A stretch of DNA of 64,000 nucleotides from assembly GCA_020080175.1 (NCBI GenBank), contig JAGHQL010000120.1:19324-83323 (forward strand). Direction: 5' to 3'. Source of the stretch: Glutinoglossum americanum (lineage: Eukaryota > Ascomycota > Geoglossomycetes > Geoglossales > Geoglossaceae). This document shows positions 1 to 10,756 of this stretch, piece after piece (within the stretch, counting starts at the first letter, position 1; each line of letters opens with the position of its first letter). The notes below the pieces were generated by a model that worked only from the letters and a program-made list of their open reading frames with translations, made no database searches and was not told where the DNA came from. The position numbers were made by a program, and so were the translations under genes.

Positions 1-378
1 GAAGAGGTTGCGTGTTCTCTAATATATCCAACTTAAGTTGCTGTCTCTGGTTTGCCGGGACCTGTGTGGGGTGTTGCTTGGTATTCATTAGCTCGTTCTC
101 ATGTATGGATTTTCGCCAGTCCGGCTGAAACATCGGGTTCTAAGTGATAATAGTCCATCTGCGTAGGAAATAATAGACTTGCACATTCCGTTTTCACCAG
201 TTCGTTTGGTGGTTTGTTGTTGTCGGGGGCCGCTGGTGATGGAGGCTCAAGCGGTTCTTGGCACGGACCCTTCGAACATTTCTGTTCGCCGCGTCTTCAG
301 AGGTAAACATTGGGAGCTTTCTGTTCAGCACTATTGAGCCAACGAAGCTCCTGGCCCTAAACAAAACTACGTCATACT
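1..378. other. Upstream region of CCT2
   Basis: No coding sequence is supported here. The stretch is presumably promoter and 5' leader of the chaperonin gene that starts at 379. No TATA box or other motif is distinctive enough to call. Confidence 0.5.
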
Positions 379-2190
379 ATGGTGAGTAATAGCCGGACCG
401 TTCAGATTCGTACCATAGATCGAGTTTTAATACGAGAGAAGGCTGCCTTCAATCCAGTTCAGATATTTGCAGACGATGTTACCCAAGAAAAAGGCGAGAA
501 TGCGCGTCTTTCTGCCTTTGTGGGAGCGATCGCAGTCGGAGACCTTGTGAAGAGTACATTGGGGCCAAAGGGGATGGATAAAATCTTGCAATCAGCGTAT
601 GCTATACCTTCTTAGCTATGAAGGTCTTGGCCTGACGGGATTGTAGGTCGACTGGAGAAATCTTGGTCACAAACGACGGGGCCACGATACTGAAATCCAT
701 CGCCTTGGATAATGCAGCAGCAAAGGTCCTAGTTAATATCTCTAAAGTTCAAGATGATGAGGTTGGCGACGGAACAACATCTGTCGCCGTACTGGCGGCG
801 GAGCTACTTCGGGAAGCCGAGAGACTTGTCGATCAGAAAATTCATCCCCAGACTATCATCGAGGGGTATCGCCTAGGGAGTGCTGCTGCACTAGATGCAC
901 TTACAAAGACTGCTGTGGACAACAGCAAGGATAAAGCCGCCTTCCGGGAGGATTTGGTGGCGATTGCGCGAACGACGCTGAGCTCAAAGGTTTTAAGTCA
1001 GGACAGGACACATTTCGCGAAGTTGGCGGTGGATGCTGTATTGAGATTAAAGGGCTCGACGGACTTGAGTCATATTCAGATCATCAAAAAGGCAGGTGGA
1101 AAGCTAAATGATTCGTATCTGGATGAAGGCTTTATTTTGGACAAGCGGATAGGCGTTAATCAACCGAAGAGATTAGAGAATGCCAAAATCCTAGTGGCTA
1201 ATACCGGTGAGCTTGAGGGCTTCGTATACTACATAGAGGCTGAAGAACTGACTAGATTAGCAATGGACACGGACAAGATCAAAATATTTGGGGCGCGGGT
1301 AAAGGTCGAGTCGACAGGGAAGCTCGCTGAGCTGGAAAAAGCAGAGAAGGAGAAAATGAAGGCGAAAGTTGAGAAGATTAAAGCTCATGGCATTAATTGC
1401 TTCGTCAACCGACAGCTCATCTACAATTGGCCTGAGCAACTCTTCTCGGATGCAGGCATAATGTCTATTGAGCATGCAGATTTTGATGGAATCGAACGAC
1501 TGGCTTTGGTCACAGGAGGAGAAATTACGTCTACTTTTGATCACCCTGAGTCTGTCAAGCTTGGACACTGTGATACTATCGAGGAAGTGATTATCGGAGA
1601 GGATACTCTGATCAAGTTTTCTGGGGTAGCCGCGGGCGAGGCTTGCACCATAGTCCTGAGGGGAGCTACCGAGCAACTCCTGGATGAAGCCGAGCGATCC
1701 CTTCATGATGCTCTGGCCGTCCTGTCTCAAACCGTCAAAGAACCTAAGACAACTCTAGGCGGAGGTTGTGCTGAGATGGTGATGGCGAATGCTGTCGATC
1801 TGGCCGCACAGAACGTGGAAGGTAAGAAACGCCTTGCTGTCGACTCATTTGCCAAAGCTTTACGTCAACTCCCGACCATCCTTGCGGACAATGCAGGATT
1901 CGACTCGAGCGACTTGGTGTCGAGACTACGATCTGCGGTGTATTCTGGCATGACAAGCTCAGGCCTTGACCTACTCACCCCGGGAGGTGGTATCTCCAAT
2001 ATGAGGGAGTTGGGGGTGATTGAGAGCTATAAACTCAAAAAGGCGGTTGTCTCATCAGCTTCGGAGGCTGCAGAGGTGAGTTCGCGAAGTCTTGGTGGCA
2101 GAGAGCTGAGAACTGACGTTTTTTCCAAAGCTGCTCCTCCGTGTTGACAATATTATCCGAAGCGCGCCGAGAAAAAGAGATAGGATGTAG
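379..2190 (+). CDS. CCT2: T-complex protein 1 subunit beta (CCT2, group II chaperonin)
   Basis: Beta subunit of the cytosolic CCT/TRiC ring, which folds actin, tubulin and other proteins in an ATP-dependent way. Family hallmarks are plain: [10 protein letters not shown] near the N-terminus, [12 protein letters not shown] and the nucleotide motif VGDGTTSV, and [10 protein letters not shown] in the second half. Exons are read as 379-381, 442-596, 647-2075 and 2131-2190, giving 548 aa and ending in a basic tail after [11 protein letters not shown]. Introns 2 and 3 (597-646 and 2076-2130) have GT-AG ends and restore the strongly conserved joins [14 protein letters not shown] and SEAAELLLRVDN. Intron 1 (382-441) is 60 nt, directly after the ATG, and in frame. 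If it is retained, the protein gains 20 unusual N-terminal residues. The spliced form begins [10 protein letters not shown], like other fungal CCT2. Family call very sure; exon 1 less so. Confidence 0.96.
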
Positions 2191-2805
2191 TATCTATTTG
2201 TTCATCAACTCCGGGCATTTTAGGCCGAAATGTGTAATGGCCTCTCCAACATGCATTTTCTATAGCCTGTTTAGAGGATTCGTTTCGCCTGCTTTGTATT
2301 CTAATTGGGACGAAACGAAGTTCCCATAGTAGAGATGCACGCCTCAGAAACATTTATAGTCGGGCGAATTGCTCGACCTCCGTAAACAATTTTGGAACAC
2401 CAACTCTCGTGCATGCGTTTCAGGGTATGGGATGCAACGAACAATGCCCGCGAGCACGTAGGATCATGCATATTCAGTCCCTACCAGAAATCCGACGGCT
2501 GCGCACCGGGCAGTACGGCCATCAAATTACGCCCGCTCGGACCAGTTGCTGCGTAATATATATCATCAGCTCTCTGCTTTCATCGAAAGGGGTGTGGAGG
2601 CTTGTGTTGGAGTCACGTGCCACACACTTCGTCAGCATTCTATTTTAGACCACACAATCCACCCGTCTTCAGCCCTTCCGCCCTTCCCCTTGAATACGAA
2701 ATCAATCACCTTATAATCTGCAGGACAGCATTGCAGATATTCTTTTCTTTATCCACGGTTTCATCGCCTGTTGAAGGCTACCCGGCAACGTTGTGGTCCT
2801 CCAGC
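2191..2805. other. CCT2-IRE1 intergenic region
   Basis: This is the 3' flank of CCT2 and the promoter and leader of IRE1. It contains pyrimidine-rich stretches just before the IRE1 start. The open frame to the left of 2806 (from 2602) has no signal peptide or family similarity and is taken as leader sequence. Confidence 0.5.
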
Positions 2806-5800
2806 ATGTCGCGTGGGGCTCCCCGCGCAACAAGGGTCGTCAGCACGGCGGTACTAACAATATTGCTGCTCTTCCATCTGGTCGTTGCATCTCACCAGCA
2901 GCAGCGATACGAGAAATCGCTTCGTGAAGGCTCATTAGCAGATGTCGTTGCGCGAGATCCATCTCCAGAGCTGCATAAGGGCCGGGTCGACCCGCCTTAT
3001 AGGAATGGCAAAAGTACGTTGGTTTCCAACAGCGCGAGCGCTATCGCAACCTTGGCTCCGGCGACCCTAGAGAGCGCCGTCCGAGCACCTCCTGCAAGAC
3101 TTACTGGCAAGTCTGGGATATCTCCGCTGCTTCATGCGCGATCTCTGCAGGACTGGGAAGTTGAGGATTTTGTTCTTCTGGCGACAGTTGATGGAACGAT
3201 ACACGCGAGGGACCGGAAGACGGGGGCAGCGAGGTGGGCTTTGGAAGCGGACAAGCCCATGGTCGAGACTACGTACCATCGAGCAAACCGATCTATGGAT
3301 GGAGATATGAATGGAAACATGGATGGAGAACCCCTTCCAGAGGAGGATTTCTTGTGGATTGTGGAGCCAAGCCGAGATGGAAGTCTTTATATCTACCATT
3401 CGGGACCGAACCCGAGTATTCAAAAGCTTGGAATTACGGTGAAGAAGCTTGTAGAGGAGCTCTCGCCGTATGCTGGAGAGGACCCCGCAGTCGTGTACAC
3501 AGCCGAGAAGAAGAGTACGCTTTACAATGTGGATGCCCGCAGTGGTAAAGTGTTGAAGATGTTCAGCCCAGGAGGGTCTTCGGTCAATGGCGATAACAGC
3601 TGTCGGCGTGTCAGTGGGCTAGAAGCTCTAGACGACGATGAGTGTGGGTCGGGCGGCACACTGATCCTTGGTCGGACCGAATATACTGTGGGCATACAGA
3701 GCCAGGATACGGGGGATCTCATCTGCACACTCAAGTATTGGGAATGGGGGCCAAACAACCGAGACAGCGATCTACATGGGCAATATGTCAGTGCCATGGA
3801 CAATAAGTACGTGTACAGTCGGCACGACGGGCGCATTTTTGGTTTTAGTCATGAACGGATGGGTGAGCAAAAACAACTGTATACCCAAAAGTTCTCCTCG
3901 CCTGTAGTTCGGGTTTTCGACGTCGCTCGTTCTCTAGAAACCGAGACTCCGGACGCTCCCTTAGTGATTCTTCCTCAACCAATTGGACCGAGGGAAACCG
4001 AAGATCTATCAACGGGGTTTTCCGATCGCGACGGTCGGATCTTCATCAATTGCACCGAAAGTGGAGGCTGGTATGCGATGTCAGAGACTACGTATCCACT
4101 CGCGACTGGCGGAGCAGCTACAGCGCTGTGTTATGACGGACAACGGTTGGAGACACCCCCATCGTGGGAAGAGGTCAACCATGCCCAACGAAAAAACACG
4201 CTGGTCGGCGTTCATACCCTCAAGTACGAAAAGGGAAACAGAAAATTCCCGACCCTCCCGGGGCCTGGAGGCGAATCAAGAAACGATACACCACCGCAGC
4301 TAGTACCACCGCCATCGAACACACCCATCGGCAATAGCCGCCTGATTGGCTTTGCGGCAGCGAACATTGTCGACGTTGTTATTCTAATACCGTTGCTCAC
4401 CTTTATAATCTTCATCTACACCAACAAAAGAAAGCTAGGAAAGATACTAGCAAAGAAGCTTGACGTTGAAAAGCTCCCCGGAGTGAAAGAGGCGCTGAAG
4501 ACTCCTCCTGAGACTCCCGCTGTTACCTCCCAGAGTTTCCCGAAGGAAGTTCACGAAAGTATCGGCGAGGAAGTGAAGGACGCTAGCCCTCCTATAGCTC
4601 TGCTAGACATGCCGGCCGCTCCTGTCGAAAACGAGTCAGCTGATCCAAAGGCTGAAGGTGTTCGATTTGAGGAGCCGAAACCCGAGGAGATAGACGGCAC
4701 ACCAAGTCCGCCTATCAAGAAGAAGAAGACTCATAGAGGTAACAGAGGGGGCGTTGGCCGGAAGAAAGGGAAGAAGGAGGCTGGAAAGGACGGTGATAAC
4801 GGCGCTGACCGTGTTTCGGATGAAGCGAGGGAAAACGGGACGGAAATCCCTATTGTGGGGCCAGACGCGATAGTTAGATCGTCTACAAATGGGCTGAACA
4901 CTAACGATTCCGCCGATGTTTCGGGACCTTTCCAGATCAATAACCTTGTCGTGACGGACGCGGTTCTTGGGTACGGGAGTCACGGCACGATAGTGTATCG
5001 GGGGTCATTTGAGGGCAAAGATGTTGCTGTCAAGAGAATGCTGTTGGAATTTTTTGACGTAGCATCGCACGAAGTTAGCCTGCTACAAGAAAGCGATGAT
5101 CACCCCAACGTCATCCGTTACTACTGCAGGCAGCAGAGCGCTGGCTTCTTATATATTGCACTGGAGCTCTGTCCCGCTTCGCTTCAGGATGTCATCGAGA
5201 AGGCTCACGATTTCCAATCGCTTGTCAATCTCATGGATCCCCCAAACGTTCTCTATCAAATCACCGCTGGTGTTCGGCATCTCCATTCATTGAAGATTGT
5301 ACACCGTGATCTAAAGCCCCAGAACATCCTAGTCGCATCACCAAAGATTCCACGAGGACGGCCAGACGTGGTTCTTCCACCGCGACTGCTGATTTCCGAT
5401 TTTGGGCTTTGCAAAAAGCTAGACGGAGATCAAAGCTCCTTCCGTGCCACAACGGCGCATGCGGCTGGTACTTCAGGCTGGAGGGCCCCAGAACTGCTCG
5501 TCGACGACGATGCAAGCCCAGTAGTACCACCAGCTCAAGAAAGCGTTGGCTCCACGTCTGAGCCCGCCGTCATCGATACTTTGTCCAACCGCCGAGCCAC
5601 AAGAGCCATCGACATATTCTCACTGGGCTGTGTATTCTTCTACGTGCTCTCTGGTGGGAATCATCCTTTCGGCGATAGATATATGCGGGAAGCCAACATT
5701 GTCAAGGGACACTACGACCTTGACCAATTGCAGGTACTCGGGAATTACGGGCACGAGGCGACGGATCTAATATCACGAATGATTAACCGTAACCCGCGGC

Positions 5801-6411
5801 TCAGGTGAGTTTTTCTTGCGGCATTATGTTTTTCTCGAACGGCCCCGTTCTAACCTTTCCTGTAGACCAGATGCCACGACCGTCATGATCCATCCCTTCT
5901 TTTGGTCACCGGAGAAACGACTCAATTTCCTCGTGGACGTCTCGGACCAATTCGAGTTCGAGCCGCGAGACCCTCCATCCGCGAACCTCCAGATCCTCGA
6001 ATCCGACGCCCACGAGATACTAGGCGCCGACTTCCTCAAGAGGCTCGACAAGAGTTTCGTGGATACTCTCGGCAAACAGCGGAAATACACGGGAACTAGG
6101 ATACTGGATCTTCTTAGGGCCCTGCGGAATAAGGTATGGCTCTTTTTTTGGAGGGGTTTTCTTTTTTTTCTGGACGCCCCGTGACTTTCTTCAATGATGA
6201 CTAACGATTGCTTCTCCTTTCTTAGAAAAACCACTACGAAGACATGCCGGACAATGTCAAGGCGCACGTTGGGCCGCTGCCGGACGGCTACCTCAATTAC
6301 TGGGCCTCTCGCTTTCCTTATCTGTTGCTGCATGTGTATTACGTCGTCACGGCCTGCGCCATGCAGGATAATCCGCGATTTAAGGCGTATTTTGCCGCGC
6401 CGGTTATATAA
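2806..6411 (+). CDS. IRE1: IRE1 unfolded-protein-response kinase/endoribonuclease
   Basis: ER transmembrane sensor that, on ER stress, oligomerises and splices the HAC1-type mRNA. Exons 2806-5804, 5866-6133 and 6226-6411 give 1,150 aa. The start at 2806 is chosen because a signal peptide follows at once (MSRGAPRATRV, then a hydrophobic run). The lumenal beta-propeller-like part includes LLATVDGTIHARDRKTG. A membrane segment lies at about residues 512-535 (VVILIPLLTFIIFIY). The kinase domain begins near residue 720 (LGYGSHGTIVYRG), with HRDLKPQN at about 833 and DFG at about 865. The KEN RNase domain (FFWSPEKRLNFLVDVSD to the C-terminus) is complete, ending NYWASRFPYLLLHVYYVV and a short tail. 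Both introns are GT-AG with clear branch sites. The linker after the membrane segment is Lys/Glu-rich. All catalytic signatures are intact. Confidence 0.97.
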
Positions 6412-7294
6412 CGGCATTTCTCGAGCACGAGCCTTTTTTTTTTTACAAAAGATCTAAGGATTTTTTGAAGTTAGGTTTTTTTTTTAACATACGTTGGGTT
6501 TCTTCTCGGTTTCTCTTTTTTTTCACCTGGTTGCATGGGGCGTCGAAGGGAAGGGGGGCGAAGGTTCACATATCTAGGGCTGATGGGTCTTTTCATGGGG
6601 ATGGGAGGGTAGTTTTTTTTCATTTGTTTTGTCTTTCCTCGAGGGAGCTTAGGGAAAGCACCCCTAGATATCTATCCCTATTTGTGGGACGATAGACGGA
6701 TCGAGATTCATGTTATATACCATTCATCATCAAAGCCCATATTCCCCCCACGATCTCTGAAATTATATCTTATCCATTATATATCTAAGAGACCTTATTT
6801 TTTTTAGTGTTTCCCCCCTCCAGCCCCACCACCTATTCTAGATGAGAAAAATCTCCCCCGATTCTTTCGGGTCCACCGAAAAAAAAATTTCTCGAAGGAA
6901 TTAAGCCCGGGAAAAGGAAGAATAGACAAGGAGGGTGTGCGTGATGGGGAAGAATTTAAAAAAAAAAAAAAAAGGTCCCTTGTACTTTGAATGGAGAGAG
7001 AAAAAAAACGTTTTGTAAATGGGTAGCGTCCACCATCCCAGGAGGAAAGAGGAAAAAAAGCACTTAAATGGCGCCCGTTATGCAAAAAAAACAATCCTTG
7101 CCCCTCCCATTGAGCGCCAAAAAGTAAAAAGAGAGAAGAAAAAGGTGGTGTAAGAAGGTCGGAAGAGAGGGGATAAAAGGTTGGAAGGGAAAAAAAAGAT
7201 TGGGTATGCAAGTCGCCAAGCCGCACGTACCAAAAAAAGAGAAAAAAAAGCTGCGAAAGCAAAAAGACATAAAGGAGGATTTATTAATTTTTTT
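6412..7294. other. Convergent 3' region of IRE1 and the TBC gene
   Basis: Between two convergent genes, this stretch is full of T and A homopolymers (for example 6958-6973 and repeated T-runs of 8-9). No coding or RNA gene is seen. It probably holds the 3' untranslated ends of both genes. Confidence 0.5.
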
Positions 7295-9706
7295 TTACAA
7301 ATCCGGCGCCTTCCCTCTCTCCTGCTTCCCCGCCTCCCTCACCTTCAACATAAACTCATCCTCCCCGCCAACGTCCCAACGCCCGGCGGCGCCCCAGCCG
7401 AGGACCCTCAAGACGTCGTCGCGCTCGCCGTACAGGCTAGCCTCCAGCCTACCCAGCACGCCGACGGCGGTCCTGACCAGGAACGCGTCGCCCTCGAACG
7501 CGTAGACGTCCCAGACGCGACTCGCAACGTCGAGGGGCAGGTGCAGGGTGAAGAGGGTGCGGAGCATGGGGTCGAGGTAGGAGGAGGGCGGGAGGGCGAG
7601 AGTCTTGGCCAGGTGCGTGCGGAGGTGGGGGAACTTGTAGGCGAGGGCGCGGTCGAGGAGGTTGTGGGCTCGGGAGATGGCTGTGGGTTCTGAGGTGTAG
7701 AAGGCGAGGGGTAAAGGGCGGTTTAGGAGATTGGCGAGGGTGATGAAGGAGGAGGGGGGGGAGAGGTTGAGGATGAGGTGGGCGGCTATGAGCTAGAGGG
7801 TGGGTTAGCTTTTTTTTTATGATGTAGTTAGAGAGGGTGGAGGAGGGAGAGACGAACATGCGTGCCGTAGACGTAACCGATGTCGCTTCTGTACATAGCA
7901 TACGCCATGAGCACATCCACAAGCCCCTGATTCAACGGCCCTCCCTCCTGGAATATCCGTAACTCCGGATACGCCTCCTTGACGTCCCTCCGTATTGACC
8001 TGAACCATTCCACTTCCTTCCGCTCCTCTATCGAAGATGGGGATGATACATCGTCATTGGCGTGGCACTCCTCCCCGTTACTAGGGATAACCCCCTCCTT
8101 CTTCAGCTGTGTTTCGAGGTCCTTAGCCCGCTTTAGCGCTGCATGGTAGCTCGCCTCGGTGAGCTCGAGCTCATTGCCTATGGCCTTCTGCCAGACTGTG
8201 CCGCGACTTCGAGGAGCGACGCCTCGCCACCAGAGCTCGCGTGTGCGAGGCTCGCGGAGGACACGGTCCCAGTTGGGGAGGACGTGGTGGTCCCAGATAC
8301 GAAGGATGGAAGTCTTGGTAATGTCGCGACACTCCTGTTCTTGGTGCAGTCGTTCTTGTCTTTTGCGCTCTGTAGCATGGCTTGTCAGTGGGTCTGTACT
8401 AGTAAGGATAGGAGATTCTATCGCAGGGGGTCGAGCTACCAGTTTCTATCGATAACGCCATGATCTTCTGATACTCCTTCAAGTGTCTTTTCTCTTCCTT
8501 CTGGCTCTTCGGCGGCAACCAACTCGGCCTCGTCCGCGTTAGCACAGCCTCCTTCTCCTTGCTGATTGGAAGCGGATCGATCATGACGTTCGACTTGCGT
8601 AGGGGAGGCAGTTCAACCGTCCTTGCCTTTACAGGTTTCCGCGGTTCTGGCGGTGCCACCACTCCGTTCTTTCCGCCATTCTGCACTTTCGCTTCATGTG
8701 ATCTGCCCTCTTCTATGGCAAAAGCGTGAAGAGCTTCAGTGAGGATTTTGGCCTCCTCACTCAATTCTTCCAGCGCGGCAGTCCACGACTTGGCACGTGT
8801 CTTGTGTACGCGACCGGGATCTGAGCCGTCCTTTGGGATTGCGCCTACGGAAACGCCGCGAGATGAGTTGGATTTTGAGGGCGATGGTGAATTTGACCTG
8901 TTCCCCGGTAGCGAATTCTGTATGGCTTCCGGTAGAGGCATAGGGGTATGGCCGTTCGCGATTGAAGGTGCTCTTCCGTCTGAGGACTCGGATGATGATG
9001 TTCCCGTCGAAATAGCGTCTCGTCCTGGGCGCGGGGACACTGGGACATTCCAGAAGACAGTCTCATCTGGCACATCTTCATCTGAGTCGTGATATTCCTC
9101 CTCCAGCTCCTGCACCGTCTTCCTACTTGGCTGCCATGACCCTCGCCGTGGCATGAGCGAGGGAGACGTTGAGCGACGGATATGCTGGTGGATTCCATTT
9201 TGATTCGGTAGTGACGCAGGAGATATAGAATACGAGCTCGAGGCATCTGGTGACGGAGTTCGAGATCGCTGTTGCTTGCTCACCGAAGATATCCCTAGAG
9301 AAGGCGCCGATGGCGAAATAAAGCCCCTCCTCGCCCCATTCGGCAAGCTTAGATGATTTTCGATGATCGAGTGCACATGGGTCTTGAGGCTCGGATACCG
9401 CGGTCTTTTCGAGTTGGTCAGCTCCCTCTGAGCGTTTGGATTCGGCGCGCTATGTCTCGCGCCCCCCGATAATGAAATCGGGAGTCTTGGGGCCGGTCGT
9501 TTAGGCACACTGTATCTCTCCGTGCCTGTCGGCGGAGAAGGGCAATAGGACTCGTCGATCTCGCCCAATCCGATATCCTCAAAGTTCGAGATGTCGGTAA
9601 GGACGCCATCCTGCTCGAATTGGGAGAACGAGTGAAAGGACGACGACTTCGACGACTTGGAGCCGGTAAGGTCCGGTGGGGACCCGGGCGCCGTTGCGAC
9701 CATCAT
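7295..9706 (-). CDS. TBC-domain (Rab-GAP-like) protein, TBC1D12/14 type
   Basis: Exons on the minus strand are 9706-8440, 8369-7858 and 7792-7295 (758 aa). Two GT-AG introns (70 and 65 nt) keep the frame. The first 400 residues are Ser/Pro-rich and probably disordered, with short motifs such as QELEEEYHDSDEDVPDE. After a charged helix (KSQKEEKRHLKEYQKIM) comes the TBC domain: WWRGVAPRSRGTVWQKAIGN, then ELRIFQEGGPLNQGLVDVLM, MYRSDIGYVYGTHLIAAHLI, and a C-terminal part with RVWDVYAFEGDAFLVR. The domain resembles the TBC1D12/TBC1D14 branch and is expected to act on a Rab GTPase in membrane traffic. The usual arginine finger (IxxDxxR) reads IRRDVKE, and the glutamine finger (YxQ) reads YVY, so canonical catalysis is doubtful. 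Start at 9706 is the first Met of a long open frame. Confidence 0.9.
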
Positions 9707-10756
9707 GATTCCCTTCTCATAGCCCGTCTATACAGGCCAGCGACTGGCAGTAAGAATCAAGTATCCGAGAGAGTGATGATTTCGCCGCGGGTTGTAAACG
9801 AGAGCGGGAGAAGCAGCGGCGCTACGGAGCAGTGGAGCGAAAAAAACCCCTAACTGCCGCGAGTAGGTTGGGCGAAAACTGCAACGAGCGGATGGCGGAT
9901 CACTGAGCTTGCAGATGAAAAAGAAAGACCGATCAATCAAAGAGGGTAATACGATCGAAAAGCCCTGCCGCCGTCGCTGGAATATCTGGTCATGAAAGTT
10001 GGTGGAGGAGCGACCCAAACGGGGCTGAAATGAGGTCGCCCAAAGACGGGCGTCTCAGGGGTCTTGGCCCTCTAATGTCAATGCTTGTTTTAGCGATGAC
10101 AAGAAACGGGGATGACGTGAGGATGGAGGCCGCCGAACAAGGAAATAAAAAACACCCGCGATGAGAATCTGCCCGGGACCGGGGGGAGACGGAACAGAGG
10201 ACAGGACGGCCGTCTATTGAGAAAATCTTAGAGAGTGTCCGCCCTGCAACGCTTTGCGGGTGTTGACCCCAGGTAGTTCATGGTCCGGGCACTTCAGATA
10301 AACAAACGGACACCGCGGCAAATGAAATTTCGTCGACCCGACGGCTTACGAAGGGACAGCAGCTTATCCTATGCTCGTACCCGTCAAGAGAATTCTGGGG
10401 ATGTGCTTCCCAATTTAACGTCTGGGGGTTTCTGAGGGTTCTCGCCGCGGACAAGGTACAAATCAGGTACTTAGTTGCACCGGCAATGATGTTTCAGACA
10501 CATCATCATCAAGGCATAATGGGCATGGCAGGCGTGCACATACATTATCCGTACATGAAGAAAAACGTGCATGTGGCAGCGCGCACTAGCATCTACGCAG
10601 CAATCTTCATCGGTCGCTCAATCAGGGCGACACACCCACCCTACTTCGGACAATCAACAAGCCAACCCACCAACCAGCGCGCGCGATGCGCGATCCACAC
10701 TCTCCAATCGATAGGCCCGGTTTCGCATTCCAAGCTGCAACGAATCCCAGCAACTT
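9707..10756. other. Intergenic, TBC promoter to TERT 3' end
   Basis: This is the upstream region of the minus-strand TBC gene and the downstream region of minus-strand TERT. Small open frames on both strands show no family features. I see nothing else. Confidence 0.5.

Noticed and set aside
1257-1956. Minus-strand frames inside CCT2
   Set aside because: Shadow frames opposite a conserved coding exon.
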